This document shows, piece by piece, positions 1 through 8,612 of a stretch of 64,000 nt of DNA. The first letter of the stretch is position 1; every line of letters starts with the position of its first letter. Where the stretch lies: the NCBI RefSeq assembly GCF_000689255.1, contig NZ_HG964446.1, positions 759,330 through 823,329 of the forward strand, given 5' to 3'. Source of the stretch: Mycobacterium triplex (GTDB lineage: Bacteria > Actinomycetota > Actinomycetes > Mycobacteriales > Mycobacteriaceae). The position numbers and the translations under genes are program-made. Below the pieces are notes generated by a model. It worked only from the letters and a program-made list of their open reading frames with translations, searched no databases and was not told the origin of the DNA.

Positions 1-57
1 GTGATGTCGTTGCTGCCGAAGATCAAGCCGGCCGATCGCGAGCCCGTCGCGGCCTGA
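1..57 (+). CDS. C-terminal end of an unidentified protein (partial)
   Basis: An open frame enters from the left edge and ends at TGA 55-57. It leaves 18 residues (ends KPADREPVAA). Too little remains to name a family. The SRPBCC gene begins 22 bases downstream on the same strand, so the two may be co-transcribed. Frame choice rests only on the stop position and plausible codon use. Confidence 0.45.
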   Translation: MMSLLPKIKPADREPVAA

Positions 58-79
58 GGACCGCCCCGGGTAGGGGACA

Positions 80-604
80 ATGGGCGGCGTGGAATGGACC
101 GGTGCACGTTATGCGGACAAGCCGACGGTGGAAGCCTCGACGTGGATTGACGCCGATCCGTCCCGGGTCTGGAATCTGATCTCGGACATCAAGCTGATGC
201 CGACGTTCAGCGGCGAATTGCAATCGGTGGAGTGGGCCGGCGGCGCCGACCGGCCGAAGTTGGGTGCCCGCTTCGTCGGACACAACCAGCACGCGGCGTT
301 CGGCGAATGGAGCACCACCTCGCACATCGTCGCCTGCGACCAGCAGCGCGAATTCGCCTGGGCGGTCGGCGATGCCGAGAACCCGTCGTCGATCTGGCGG
401 TTCCGGCTGGAACCCCGGGATGGCGGAACCAACCTGACTTACTGGATGCAGATGGGACCCGCGCGCTCGGGGCTGTCGGTGGCGATCGATTCGATGCCGG
501 ACAAAGAGGAGAAGATCGTGTTCGTCCGGATGCGCGAATTCGAGACCGCGATCGGCAAGACGTTGGCGGCGATCAAGAGGCTGGCCGAACACGGGGTGCG
601 CTGA
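80..604 (+). CDS. SRPBCC (polyketide cyclase/START-like) family protein
   Basis: A 174-residue protein with the layout of the SRPBCC/polyketide-cyclase fold. A short N-terminal strand with acidic 'DADPSRVW' near residue 25 is followed by the family-typical 'WNLISDIKLMPTFSGEL' segment and a long C-terminal helix. Such proteins bind hydrophobic ligands; no catalytic residue can be assigned by eye. Its stop overlaps the start of the F420-type oxidoreductase gene (TGATG), so the two are translationally coupled. Three other SRPBCC genes or Rv0164-type relatives occur in this window. The substrate is unknown. The family call is firm; the function is not. Confidence 0.8.
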   Translation: MGGVEWTGARYADKPTVEASTWIDADPSRVWNLISDIKLMPTFSGELQSVEWAGGADRPKLGARFVGHNQHAAFGEWSTTSHIVACDQQREFAWAVGDAENPSSIWRFRLEPRDGGTNLTYWMQMGPARSGLSVAIDSMPDKEEKIVFVRMREFETAIGKTLAAIKRLAEHGVR

Positions 605-1653
605 TGCGCACGGCGACGACGGTCGAATTGTCCGGCGGCAGCGACGAAGTCGCCCAGGTGGTGACGCTGGCCGTCGAAGCCGAGAAGCTGGGTCTCGACG
701 TGTGTTGGGTCGCCGAGGCGTGGGGTGCGGATGCACCGTCGGCGCTGGGCTACCTGGCGGCGCGTACCGACACGATGCTGCTCGGCTCCGGCATCCTGCA
801 GGTCGGCACCCGGTCGCCGGTGCTGGTCGCACAGACCGCGATCACGCTGTCCAACCTGTCGAACGGGCGATTCCTGCTGGGGCTGGGGGCTTCCGGGCCC
901 CAGGTCATCGAGGGCCTGCACGGCGTCTCGTTCAGCCGGCCGCTGGCCCGCGTCTCCGAGACCGTCGACATCGTGCGGCAGGTGTTCGCCGGAGGCAAGA
1001 TCTCCCACTCCGGCGAGGAGTTTCGGATTCCCCGTCCCGGTGAAGCCGTGCCGATGCGGGTGTCGAATGCGCCCCAGCACCCGATTCCGATCTATCTGGC
1101 CACGCTGTCCCCGGCGATGCTGCGGCTGACCGGGAAGATCGCCGACGGCTGGCTGGGCACCAGCTTCGTGCCCGAGGGTGCGGCGCGGGCGTACTTCGCC
1201 CACCTCGACGAGGGCCTTGCGGCCGCCGGGCGCACCCGCGCGGACATAGACATCTGCCAGGGCGCCGAGGTCGCGTTCGCCGCCGACGAGGACGAGCTGA
1301 GCACCATGACCGCCAACCGCAAGAAGGAACTCGCGTTCAGCCTCGGTGGCATGGGCTCATCGAGCACGAACTTCTACAACCAGGCCTACAGCCGGCAGGG
1401 CTGGGCCGACGTCGCCGCCGCCGTGCGCGAGCGCTGGCAGGCCGGTGACCGCGACGGCGCCGCGCGGCTGGTGACCGACGACATGGTGCTGGGCACCACG
1501 CTGATCGGCACCGAGCAGATGGTGCGCGCGCGGCTCGCGGTATGGCGCGACGCGGGCGTCGACACCGTGCGGCTCTACCCCGCCGGTGACACGCTGGCCG
1601 CCAAGCTCGATACGCTCGGCCGGGCGATCGAGCTGGTCCGCGAGGCGGGGTAA
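604..1653 (+). CDS. Luciferase-like (LLM class) F420-dependent oxidoreductase
   Basis: A 349-residue protein of the bacterial luciferase-like TIM-barrel superfamily, which in mycobacteria mostly uses coenzyme F420. Typical segments are visible: 'EAEKLGLDVCWVAEAWG' near residue 30, 'LGSGILQVGTRSPVLVAQTA' near 60-80, 'NGRFLLGLGASGPQVIEGLHG' near 90-110, and a late 'IADGWLGTSFVP'. The ATG at 604 shares its first base with the upstream TGA stop. A longer in-frame reading from 232 lies wholly inside the SRPBCC gene and was rejected. Its substrate is unknown; coupling to an SRPBCC protein suggests a hydrophobic metabolite. Confidence 0.87.
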   Translation: MRTATTVELSGGSDEVAQVVTLAVEAEKLGLDVCWVAEAWGADAPSALGYLAARTDTMLLGSGILQVGTRSPVLVAQTAITLSNLSNGRFLLGLGASGPQVIEGLHGVSFSRPLARVSETVDIVRQVFAGGKISHSGEEFRIPRPGEAVPMRVSNAPQHPIPIYLATLSPAMLRLTGKIADGWLGTSFVPEGAARAYFAHLDEGLAAAGRTRADIDICQGAEVAFAADEDELSTMTANRKKELAFSLGGMGSSSTNFYNQAYSRQGWADVAAAVRERWQAGDRDGAARLVTDDMVLGTTLIGTEQMVRARLAVWRDAGVDTVRLYPAGDTLAAKLDTLGRAIELVREAG

Positions 1654-1668
1654 TCCCGCGCGCCGACC

Positions 1669-1716
1669 GTGGGGCCTATGGACGAATTCATGCTCTTCGC
1701 AGTACCTAGGGCCCAC
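1669..1716. terminator. Candidate hairpin between convergent genes
   Basis: Between the convergent ends of the F420 oxidoreductase (1653) and the DUF1214 gene (1727) an imperfect inverted repeat pairs GTGGGGCCTA (1669-1678) with TAGGGCCCAC (1707-1716), 9 of 10 bases. There is no U tract. It could act as a bidirectional terminator, but the support is structural only. Confidence 0.3.
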
Positions 1717-1726
1717 ACTCGACGGG

Positions 1727-2830
1727 TTAGGTGGTGGCAGTCGGGGCGTCGGCGGCCTTGACGAGTTGCACCTCGGGCCGCTCCGGCACGCCGTCGGACA
1801 GGAACCACCGGAACGCCAGATTGCCGAGCGGATAGCCCAGCGTCGTCAATGAATTCGGATGCGTCGTCGTCCCGCTGGACAACACGATCGTCACCGAGCC
1901 GTCGCTGTTGAGCGCCGCGCTGTGGTTGTTGACCGAAGACCGGGCACCCTCGTCGCCGTAGCTGGCCATGAACTGGTTCCACACCACCAGGTTCCAGAAC
2001 CGGCACGACGGCGGCCGATGCGTGATGACCAGCGCCTCGTCGTCGTCCAGCACGAAACTGCCGTAGGCATAGCACGCGTCGCGCGCCGACCAGCCGAAGT
2101 TGGCGTCGGGCACCTGATAGGGGTCGGCGAATTGGTTTGCCGCGTGGGCGGTTTCGTGACCCAGCCCGTGTTGGTCGTCGACCCGCGTCCCCACGGCCAA
2201 CGGGACGATGGCGAACATGGTGCGCATCCAGGCGGCGGCGGCCCGCAGGCTGGCCGCGGTCTCGGCGTCGCCGTGCCGGATCGGTTCCGGATCGTCGAGT
2301 GCCTCGATCTGCCAGGTCACCGGGCGACCGGTCAGCGGGTGCGCCTGGTAATCGCGGGTCATCAGCACCACGGCGTCGGGGGTGGCCGGGAAGTCGAAGG
2401 AGAAGTTACCGTCGGCGTCGATGTCGAGATCGGTGTCGCGGACGATCGCGACGATCCGATCCGACCACGCGCCCGGCGACGGTTCGTTGTAGGCGGTCAC
2501 CGAGAAGTACACGCTGTCACCCTTGTTGCCGCTGATGCGATACCGCCGCTTCTCATCGACCGGGCAGATGAAGTAGTACGCGTCGGTGTTGTCGCCGCCC
2601 CAGCGGCGATCGCGCCGGAACGGGGTGTTGACCGCCACGAACTGCGGGCGACCGGGCTCGGGGAACAGGTAGGTGTCGAAGGCGACGCCCAGGGTGGTGG
2701 CCAGCATCCGGTAGCCGTCGGCCACGTGGCGGTCGTCGGTCACCGCCCGGTCGCCCTCCAAGAAGGACCGGTCGAGGTCGCCGAGGGTGGCCAGCAGCTC
2801 TTTCCACGCGGTCGTAGATTCGTGCGTCAT
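1727..2830 (-). CDS. DUF1214 domain-containing protein
   Basis: A 367-residue protein. The N-terminal half carries the aromatic/Asp-rich segment typical of DUF1254/DUF1214 proteins ('NTPFRRDRRWGGDNTDAYY' near residue 68). The C-terminal DUF1214 part includes 'RFWNLVVWNQFM' near 275 and the end motif 'GNLAFRWFLSDGVPERPEVQLV'. No enzyme activity is established that I can state. It starts at ATG 2830 and overlaps the stop of the upstream TetR gene by four bases (ATGA), so the regulator and this protein form a coupled operon. It is probably the gene the TetR protein controls. Confidence 0.8.
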   Translation of the reverse strand: MTHESTTAWKELLATLGDLDRSFLEGDRAVTDDRHVADGYRMLATTLGVAFDTYLFPEPGRPQFVAVNTPFRRDRRWGGDNTDAYYFICPVDEKRRYRISGNKGDSVYFSVTAYNEPSPGAWSDRIVAIVRDTDLDIDADGNFSFDFPATPDAVVLMTRDYQAHPLTGRPVTWQIEALDDPEPIRHGDAETAASLRAAAAWMRTMFAIVPLAVGTRVDDQHGLGHETAHAANQFADPYQVPDANFGWSARDACYAYGSFVLDDDEALVITHRPPSCRFWNLVVWNQFMASYGDEGARSSVNNHSAALNSDGSVTIVLSSGTTTHPNSLTTLGYPLGNLAFRWFLSDGVPERPEVQLVKAADAPTATT

Positions 2831-3414
2831 GCTGTAGTTCCTTTCAGGATTCCTTTCAGGAGCAACGTGGTGGTGCGGTCCACCCAGGCGTCGTCGAGTT
2901 CGTCGGGACGGGTGAGCAGCGCGACCAGCGTGATGCCGGCCATCGCCTCGGCCAGTTCGGCGGCGGTCACGTCGGACCGGACCTCACCGCGCGCCGCGGC
3001 GGCGTCGAGCCACTCGGCCAGGCCGCCGCCGATGATGTCGGTAAACCGTTCCAGCAGCGCCGAATGCAGGGTCGGGTCGGACGCCATCTCGCCGACCAGT
3101 CCGGGCAGTGCCGCCCTCGCGGCCGGCGTGGTCAGGAAAGCCATTGTGCGCCGCACCATTTCGCGCACATCCTGCAGTAGTGACCCGGTGGCCGGAATAT
3201 CGGTCGCGGCGCCGATCGGAAACACCGCCTCGTGCACCAGGTGCGCCTTGCTGGGCCAGCGGCGGTAGATCGCGGGCTTGCTGGTGCCGGCGCGTTCGGC
3301 GATGGCGGAGACCAGCAGCCCCGGGTAACCCGTCTCGGCGAGCAGCTCGACGGTGGCGCGCAGCACCGCGCCGTCGATACGCGGGTCACGGGGTCGGCCA
3401 AAATCCACTACCAT
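2827..3414 (-). CDS. TetR-family transcriptional regulator
   Basis: A 195-residue regulator. The N-terminal helix-turn-helix is clear ('AGTSKPAIYRRWPSKAHLVHEA', about residues 38-60), and the rest is the variable ligand-binding domain. The start is placed at ATG 3414 (MVVDFGRPRD). The longer upstream frame runs into the divergent sulfotransferase gene. It is co-transcribed with the DUF1214 gene and divergent from the sulfotransferase gene, only 28 bases away, so one operator in that gap could control both directions. Confidence 0.85.
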   Translation of the reverse strand: MVVDFGRPRDPRIDGAVLRATVELLAETGYPGLLVSAIAERAGTSKPAIYRRWPSKAHLVHEAVFPIGAATDIPATGSLLQDVREMVRRTMAFLTTPAARAALPGLVGEMASDPTLHSALLERFTDIIGGGLAEWLDAAAARGEVRSDVTAAELAEAMAGITLVALLTRPDELDDAWVDRTTTLLLKGILKGTTA

Positions 3415-3442
3415 TACGAAACTCAGAGTAACATAAGTCGCC
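3414..3442. promoter_or_regulatory. Candidate TetR operator in a 28-base divergent gap
   Basis: The gap between the two divergent starts contains the dyad ACTC-A-GAGT (3421-3429) nested in TTAC...GTAA (3414-3431). It overlaps the start codon of the TetR gene, which suits autoregulation. This is pattern recognition only; the arms are short. Confidence 0.35.
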
Positions 3443-4678
3443 GTGACCGACGCCGTTCGCCTTGACGACCTTGAACTGCCCAAATTCAGCGCCGAGGGCC
3501 AGCAGATCCTCGACATGATGGCCATGATGGCCCCGGACTGCCGGCTGGATGCCGACGCGCTGCACGCGAAGGCCAGCGCCGACACCGGGCTGCACGACTT
3601 CGGCCCCGACGACTACCGCGAACGCCTCGACGTCTACCTCGCGGCGCTGCGCGAGATCGACGGGCTGCACGACGCCGGAGTGGTGAACTTCTACGGGCAA
3701 CTGCTCCAGCTGCTCAAGAACCGGCTGCTGCTGACCGACCTACTGCGTCGTCATCCCGAGATCAACGACATCGAACTGCGCTCGCCGGTGGTGATCGCCG
3801 GACTGCCCCGCACCGGCACCACGCACCTGCACAACCTGCTCGCCGCCCCGCCCACCTTCCGGACCATGCCGTACTGGGAAAGCAACGAACCGTTCCCGTT
3901 GCCGAATGAGATTGGCGCCGAACCGGATCCGCGCCGGGGGCGAATGGAGGTCGCGGTCGGCGTGGTCAACATGGTGATGCCGTACTTCCCGCTGATGCAC
4001 GAGATGACCACCGAACACGTGCACGAAGAGATCCAGCTGCTGGCCAACGACTTTTCGACGATGCTGTTCGAGACGCTCGCCGAGGTGCCGCGCTGGCGCG
4101 ATTACTACCGGGCGCACGACCAGACGCCGCACTACGAATACCTCGCCACTCAGCTCAAGGCGATGCAGTTCCTGCGCGGGGGCCGGCGCTGGCTGCTCAA
4201 GTCGCCTCAGCATCTCGAGCAGGTGCGGGTGCTGGATCGGGTGTTCGGCGACGGCATCATCGTGTTCACCCACCGCGATCCGGTGCCGGTGGCGCTGTCG
4301 ATGATCGCGATGATCACCTACTCCGCCCGAATGCACCGCTCGCCGGTGCCGGTGGAACAGATCGCGAACTCCTGGATCGACCGGCTTGACCAGATGCTCA
4401 CGGCGCTGGTGCGCGATCGTGACGTGATCGGTCCGGAACGCTCGATCGACATCCGGTTCGACGACTTCATGGCCGACGAACTCGGTGTCGCCGAGCGCGT
4501 CTACGCCCTGGCCGGGGAACCGTTCACCGACGAGGCGCGCAAGCCGATCGCCGACTACCTGGCGGGCCATCGGCGCGGCCGATTGGGCAACGTCGAGACG
4601 TCGTTCGAGATGTTCGGGCTGCACGAGAGCGCGCTGCGCGACCGGTTCGCTCCCTACGTCGATCGGTTCCTGAAATAG
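3443..4678 (+). CDS. Sulfotransferase family protein
   Basis: A 411-residue protein of the mycobacterial sulfotransferase type that uses PAPS as donor. The 5'-phosphosulfate loop is 'GLPRTGTTHLHNLL' (residues 120-133), and the 3'-phosphate binding region 'VFTHRDPVPVALSMIAMI' follows near 272. A GTG start is used, and it lies 28 bases from the divergent TetR start. The acceptor is not predictable; in mycobacteria such enzymes sulfate lipids, sterols or glycans. The downstream ephF follows after 24 bases on the same strand, so read-through is possible. Confidence 0.88.
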   Translation: MTDAVRLDDLELPKFSAEGQQILDMMAMMAPDCRLDADALHAKASADTGLHDFGPDDYRERLDVYLAALREIDGLHDAGVVNFYGQLLQLLKNRLLLTDLLRRHPEINDIELRSPVVIAGLPRTGTTHLHNLLAAPPTFRTMPYWESNEPFPLPNEIGAEPDPRRGRMEVAVGVVNMVMPYFPLMHEMTTEHVHEEIQLLANDFSTMLFETLAEVPRWRDYYRAHDQTPHYEYLATQLKAMQFLRGGRRWLLKSPQHLEQVRVLDRVFGDGIIVFTHRDPVPVALSMIAMITYSARMHRSPVPVEQIANSWIDRLDQMLTALVRDRDVIGPERSIDIRFDDFMADELGVAERVYALAGEPFTDEARKPIADYLAGHRRGRLGNVETSFEMFGLHESALRDRFAPYVDRFLK

Positions 4679-4702
4679 CCTCGGTGCGCTAGCTTTTCCA
4701 GC

Positions 4703-5593
4703 ATGGTCGCTATGCCCGTGTTGGATGGGGTCGAACATCGGTACGTAGAACTGGGCGACGGCGTGACAATCCACGTCGCCGACGCCGGTCCGCCCGGCGG
4801 TCCGGCCGTCATGCTGGTACACGGCTTCCCGGAGAACTGGTGGGAGTGGCACGAGCTGATCGGTCCGCTGGCCGCCGACGGCTACCGGGTGCTGTGTCCC
4901 GATCTGCGCGGCGCGGGCTGGAGTTCGGCGCCCCCGTCGCGGTACTTGAAGTCCGAGATGGGCGAGGATCTCGCGGGCGTGCTGGACAAGTTGGGCGTCG
5001 ACAAGGTGAAGCTTGTCGCCCACGACTGGGGTGGACCCGCCGCGTTCATCATGATGCTGCGCCATCCGGAGAAGGTGACCGGCTTTTTCGGCCTGAACAC
5101 CGTGGCGCCCTGGCCGAAGATGGATCTGGGCGCGGTCCGCGACCTGTGGCGGTTCTGGTATCAGGTGCCAATGTCGTTGCCCGTCATCGGGCCCCGGGTG
5201 ATCAGCGACCCCAACGCGCGGTTTCTCCGGATGCTGGGTTCCTGGGTCGGCGGCGGGTTCTCGCTACCCGAGGAGAGCGTCCGGCTGTACAGCGAGTGCA
5301 TGAACCAGCCCGGCCACGCCGAGGCCGGCTCGCGGTGGTACCGCACCTTCCAGACCACCGAGATGCGCAGCTGGCTGGGCGGTGAGTACAACGACGCTCG
5401 CGTCGACGTTCCGGTGCGCTGGCTCAGCGGGACCGACGACCCGGTGATCACTCCGCGGCTCTTGGACGGATATGCCGACCGCATAAGCGATTACGAGGTC
5501 GAGCTGGTCGACGGTGTCGGCCACTGGATCGTCGCGCAACGGCCGGACCTGGTGCTGGATCGGTTGCGGGCGTTCCTGCGCGCCGAAACTTAA
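4703..5593 (+). CDS. ephF: Epoxide hydrolase-like alpha/beta hydrolase (EphF type)
   Basis: A 296-residue alpha/beta hydrolase. 'HGFPENWWEW' (residues 40-49) gives the oxyanion-hole HGxP motif, and the nucleophile elbow 'AHDWGGP' puts the attacking aspartate at residue 108. The acid lies in 'GTDDPVITP' and the base in 'GVGHWIVAQ' near the C terminus. Tyrosines in the lid ('RLYSECMNQ', 'SRWYR') are consistent with epoxide opening. The position next to the TetR/cyp138 pair matches Rv0134 in H37Rv. The stop codon sits in the left arm of a long intergenic inverted repeat. Confidence 0.85.
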   Translation: MVAMPVLDGVEHRYVELGDGVTIHVADAGPPGGPAVMLVHGFPENWWEWHELIGPLAADGYRVLCPDLRGAGWSSAPPSRYLKSEMGEDLAGVLDKLGVDKVKLVAHDWGGPAAFIMMLRHPEKVTGFFGLNTVAPWPKMDLGAVRDLWRFWYQVPMSLPVIGPRVISDPNARFLRMLGSWVGGGFSLPEESVRLYSECMNQPGHAEAGSRWYRTFQTTEMRSWLGGEYNDARVDVPVRWLSGTDDPVITPRLLDGYADRISDYEVELVDGVGHWIVAQRPDLVLDRLRAFLRAET

Positions 5594-5640
5594 ACCACCG
5601 CGCCGTTTTTCGGCCGGCGTGTCGTGTGCGTGGTTTAAGT
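5588..5640. terminator. Long inverted repeat at convergent gene ends
   Basis: Perfect 11-bp arms ACTTAAACCAC (5588-5598) and GTGGTTTAAGT (5630-5640) flank a GC-rich loop between ephF (+) and the TOBE gene (-). The left arm contains the ephF stop codon. Pairing continues inward after one bulged base. It has no classic U tract. It probably works as a bidirectional terminator or as a 3'-end stabiliser. Confidence 0.6.
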
Positions 5641-5672
5641 GTCGCGGTATTGGGACGCCGAGCGCGCTCGAG

Positions 5673-5885
5673 CTACTCGACGCCGATCGTGACTTCGGTG
5701 GACTTGATGAACACCGTCGCGGGCTGACCGACCGCCAGACCCAGGTCGAGTGCCGCGTCCTTGGTGACCGAGGAGGTGACGATCTGGTCGCCGCCGTCGA
5801 GCTTGACCTTCACCACCGCCATCACGGTCCCGAGGTCGACCTCGGTGATGGTCCCTTTGAGCTGGTTTCGAGTGGATAGCCGCAT
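5673..5885 (-). CDS. Mop/TOBE-domain molybdate-binding protein
   Basis: A 70-residue protein made of a single TOBE/Mop domain, with 'STRNQLKGTITEVDLGTVMAVVKVKLDGG' at the N terminus and 'SSVTKDAALDLGLAVGQ' in the middle. Small Mop proteins bind molybdate or tungstate as oligomers and store it or sense it. The gene stands alone between ephF and the TetR gene of cyp138. No ABC transporter lies nearby. Length fits a one-domain molbindin. Confidence 0.85.
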   Translation of the reverse strand: MRLSTRNQLKGTITEVDLGTVMAVVKVKLDGGDQIVTSSVTKDAALDLGLAVGQPATVFIKSTEVTIGVE

Positions 5886-5901
5886 GCGATGAGACTAGCC
5901 G

Positions 5902-6519
5902 CTAGTGCCGAGGTCCGAGCAGCGCGATGCAGGCATCGACGGCCGGTTCGACGATCCCTCGCACGGCGTGCCCGTCCTCGACGGCGAGCGCGGTCAGTTC
6001 GCGCAGCCCGCCCAGCAAGATGACGGCCAGCGGCCCGGTCAGCGGCGGCAGTTCGGCGCGCTGGAACCCGGGGCTGGCGCTGAGGTCGATCAGCAGGTCG
6101 GACAGCAGCTGCAAACCGCGGCGCTGCACCGGACGGCCGACGGCTCCCAGCGAGGGCAGCTCTCGGATCCAGCTCAACGTAATGGCCGGCCGCGCTTCGA
6201 TATAGGCGACGTAGGCCTCGACGGCCTGACGGATCTGCCGGTGCCAGTCGGCCTCGGGATCGACGGCGGCCGCGATGCTCTCGCCGAGCTTTTCGATGTC
6301 GGCGGCCAGTAGTTCGAGGAAGCACTCTTCCTTGCTGGCGAATTGGTCGTAGAACGTGCGCTTGGACGTGCGGGCGTGGCGCACGACGTCGGCGACGGTG
6401 CTGGCGCGGTAGCCGCGCTCGCCGATCGAGGTGGCGAGGCCGTCAAGCAGCCGGAGCCGAAATGGATCTTGAACAACCGCGACATCAACGGTCTGGATCA
6501 CCGTCGTCGCGGGTGGCAT
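5902..6519 (-). CDS. TetR-family regulator of the cyp138 locus
   Basis: A 205-residue regulator with a clear helix-turn-helix ('HARTSKRTFYDQFASKEECFLE', about residues 48-69) and a long ligand-binding domain. It is divergent from the cyp138-like gene, the same arrangement as Rv0135c-Rv0136. The 133-base gap between the two starts holds two strong palindromes, so this protein is the likely repressor of both genes. The ligand is unknown, possibly the P450 substrate. Confidence 0.88.
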   Translation of the reverse strand: MPPATTVIQTVDVAVVQDPFRLRLLDGLATSIGERGYRASTVADVVRHARTSKRTFYDQFASKEECFLELLAADIEKLGESIAAAVDPEADWHRQIRQAVEAYVAYIEARPAITLSWIRELPSLGAVGRPVQRRGLQLLSDLLIDLSASPGFQRAELPPLTGPLAVILLGGLRELTALAVEDGHAVRGIVEPAVDACIALLGPRH

Positions 6520-6559
6520 AGTCGGTCGCCCTCTCGATGTTCAAACCACTTGTCAGGTT

Positions 6560-6611
6560 CGGTACTACAGAGTACCGTACACGAAAAGGTCTGTGGTACA
6601 CCGCGGTACCA
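6560..6611. promoter_or_regulatory. Two palindromic operators between TetR gene and cyp138
   Basis: Site 1 (6560-6577) has 7-bp arms CGGTACT/AGTACCG around ACAG. Site 2 (6594-6611) has 6-bp arms TGGTAC/GTACCA around six bases. Both are built on the same GGTAC core, and their centres are 34 bp apart. This layout fits a TetR dimer binding twice in the shared promoter of the regulator (start 6519) and the P450 gene (start 6653). Confidence 0.7.
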
Positions 6612-6652
6612 ACCCCGGACTCCCGGGGGCAGATGTTGGGAGCGATAACGCC

Positions 6653-7978
6653 ATGAGCGAAGTAGTCACCGCCGCGCCGCCGGGCTCCGCAGTCGGCTTG
6701 CCCCCCGCGGCCCCACTCCCAAAATTGGTGCAGGGCTTAGGCTTTGCGATGTCACGGCGGTTCATGATGCGGCGACTGTCCCGCCGCTACGGCAGCGTCT
6801 TCACGCTGACGCTCCCGATGTGGGGGCGCGTCATTGCGGTCAGCGATCCGCAGCTGGCCAAGCAGATCTTCACCACCAGCCCGGACGAACTCGGCAACAT
6901 CCAGCCCAATCTGAGCAGATTGTTCGGCCCCGGCTCGGTGTTCGGACTCGAGGGCGACGACCACCGCCGCCGTCGGCGACTGCTCGCGCCGCCGTTCCAC
7001 GGCAAGAGCATGAAGAACTACGAGAGCATCATCGAAGAGGAGACCCTGAGGGAGAGCGCCGATTGGCCGGAGGGTGAGCCGTTCGCGACGCTGGCGCCGA
7101 TGATGCGGATCACGCTCAACGCGATCCTGCGCGCGGTCTTCGGGGCCGACGGCGCCGAACTCGACGAACTGCGACGGCTCATCCCGCCCTGGGTCACCCT
7201 GGGCTCGCGGCTGGCCGCGCTGCCGAAGCCCAAGCGGACCTACGGCCGGTTCAGCCCGTGGTACCGGCTGGACGAGTGGCGGCGCCGGTACGACAACGTC
7301 ATCGAGAAACTGATCGCGGCCGAGCGGGTGGACCCGAACTTCGCCGATCGGACCGACGTGCTCGCGCTGCTACTGCGCAGCACCTACGACGATGGTTCGA
7401 CCATGTCGCACAAGGACATTGGTGACGAGCTGCTCGCCCTGCTGGCCGCCGGGCACGAGACCACCGCGTCGACCCTGGCCTGGGCATTCGAGCGGATCAG
7501 CCGGCACCCGGAGATACTCGCAGACCTGGTCGCGGAAGCCGATGACGGCGGCGGCGAGCTGCGCCAGGCGACGATCCTGGAGGTGCAACGGGCCAGGACG
7601 GTGATCGACTTCGCCGGCCGGCACGTCTACCCGGCGACCTACCAGCTGGGCGACTGGACGATTCCGCGCGGCTATTCGATCATCGTCGGCATCGCGCAGA
7701 TACACGACAATCCGGATGTGTTCCCCGATCCCGGCCGCTTCGACCCGCAGCGCTTCATCACGACGAAACCGTCAGCGCTGTCTTGGATTCCGTTCGGCGG
7801 GGGAACCCGGCGGTGTGTCGGGGCGGCATTCGCCAACATGGAGATGGATGTGGTGCTTCGAACGGTATTGCGCCACTTCACTATTGAGACCACCAGCGCG
7901 CCCGGCGAGCCCTGGCACTGCCGCGGGGTCGCTTTCACCCCGAAGCACGGCGGCCGGGTTTTGCTGCGCAGACGCTAA
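6653..7978 (+). CDS. cyp138: Cytochrome P450, CYP138 type
   Basis: A 441-residue P450, the same length as recalled for Rv0136. The oxygen-binding I-helix motif is '[11 protein letters not shown]', an ExxR is present in 'LEVQRARTV', and the heme loop is '[13 protein letters not shown]' with the ligand cysteine near residue 388. The start is set at ATG 6653 ([10 protein letters not shown]), since the longer frame crosses the operator region. The protein is soluble by inspection. The physiological substrate is not known. Its 3' end overlaps the msrA stop on the other strand by four bases. Confidence 0.92.
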   Translation: MSEVVTAAPPGSAVGLPPAAPLPKLVQGLGFAMSRRFMMRRLSRRYGSVFTLTLPMWGRVIAVSDPQLAKQIFTTSPDELGNIQPNLSRLFGPGSVFGLEGDDHRRRRRLLAPPFHGKSMKNYESIIEEETLRESADWPEGEPFATLAPMMRITLNAILRAVFGADGAELDELRRLIPPWVTLGSRLAALPKPKRTYGRFSPWYRLDEWRRRYDNVIEKLIAAERVDPNFADRTDVLALLLRSTYDDGSTMSHKDIGDELLALLAAGHETTASTLAWAFERISRHPEILADLVAEADDGGGELRQATILEVQRARTVIDFAGRHVYPATYQLGDWTIPRGYSIIVGIAQIHDNPDVFPDPGRFDPQRFITTKPSALSWIPFGGGTRRCVGAAFANMEMDVVLRTVLRHFTIETTSAPGEPWHCRGVAFTPKHGGRVLLRRR

Positions 7979-8484
7979 GCAGAAGCGCGGCGCGGCAACT
8001 TCCAGCCGGGACGGATGTAGTGGCAGGTGTACCCGTTGGGGTAGCGCTCCAGGTAGTCCTGGTGCTCGGGCTCGGCCTCCCAGAAGTCGCCGGCCGGGCT
8101 GACCTCGGTCACGACCTTGCCGGGCCATAGGCCCGAGGCCTCGACGTCGGCGATGGTGTCCAGCGCGATCTGCTTCTGCTCGTCGTCGATGTAGAAGATC
8201 GCCGACCGGTAGCTGGTACCGCGATCGTTGCCCTGCCGGTTTTTCGTTGTCGGGTCGTGGATTTGGAAGAAGAACTCGAGCAGCGTGCGGTAGTCGGTGG
8301 CGGCCGGGTCGTAGACGATCTCGATGGCCTCGGCGTGCGTGCCGTGGTCGCGGTAGGTCGCGTTGGGCACGTCCCCGCCGGTGTAGCCGACGCGGGTGGA
8401 GACCACACCGGGCTGCTTGCGGATCAGGTCCTGCATACCCCAGAAGCAGCCCCCGGCGAGAATCGCCTTTTGCGTGTCGGTCAT
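7975..8484 (-). CDS. msrA: Peptide methionine (S)-S-oxide reductase MsrA
   Basis: A 169-residue enzyme that reduces methionine-S-sulfoxide in proteins and free methionine. The catalytic motif 'GGCFWG' places the nucleophilic cysteine at residue 13. The family signatures 'GYTGG' (34-38), '[11 protein letters not shown]' and '[10 protein letters not shown]' follow. It lies convergent with cyp138 (ends overlap by four bases), as Rv0137c does. It protects against oxidative damage in the cytoplasm. Confidence 0.95.
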   Translation of the reverse strand: MTDTQKAILAGGCFWGMQDLIRKQPGVVSTRVGYTGGDVPNATYRDHGTHAEAIEIVYDPAATDYRTLLEFFFQIHDPTTKNRQGNDRGTSYRSAIFYIDDEQKQIALDTIADVEASGLWPGKVVTEVSPAGDFWEAEPEHQDYLERYPNGYTCHYIRPGWKLPRRASA

Positions 8485-8590
8485 GTCATTGCCTCGTTTC
8501 GTTCGGGCAGGATGGTCGCAATCTCCTTCCGATTATCCTGATGTTCTTCGTCGGGTACACCCGCGCGGCAAAGCTCTCGACAAACCACGG

Positions 8591-8604
8591 TAGAACGTGT
8601 TCTA
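8591..8604. promoter_or_regulatory. KstR-type palindrome upstream of the Rv0138-like gene
   Basis: The 14-mer TAGAACGTGTTCTA is a palindrome around GT that fits the published KstR consensus TNNAACNNGTTNNA exactly. It ends 8 bases before the GTG at 8613 and lies 107 bases upstream of msrA. KstR represses cholesterol-catabolism genes. The match is direct; KstR control here is inference. Confidence 0.6.
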
Positions 8605-8612
8605 GTTTTCGC

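Noticed and set aside
23..832. 269-codon minus-strand frame rich in Arg and Pro
   Set aside because: It lies opposite the SRPBCC and F420 genes. Composition is that of a GC-rich shadow frame with no family motif.
3740..5065. 441-codon minus-strand frame across the sulfotransferase and ephF genes
   Set aside because: His/Arg/Gln-rich shadow of two clearly recognised genes on the plus strand.
8247..8612. N-terminal extension of the Rv0138-like gene
   Set aside because: The extension crosses msrA and the KstR-type palindrome. The GTG at 8613 gives the expected length.
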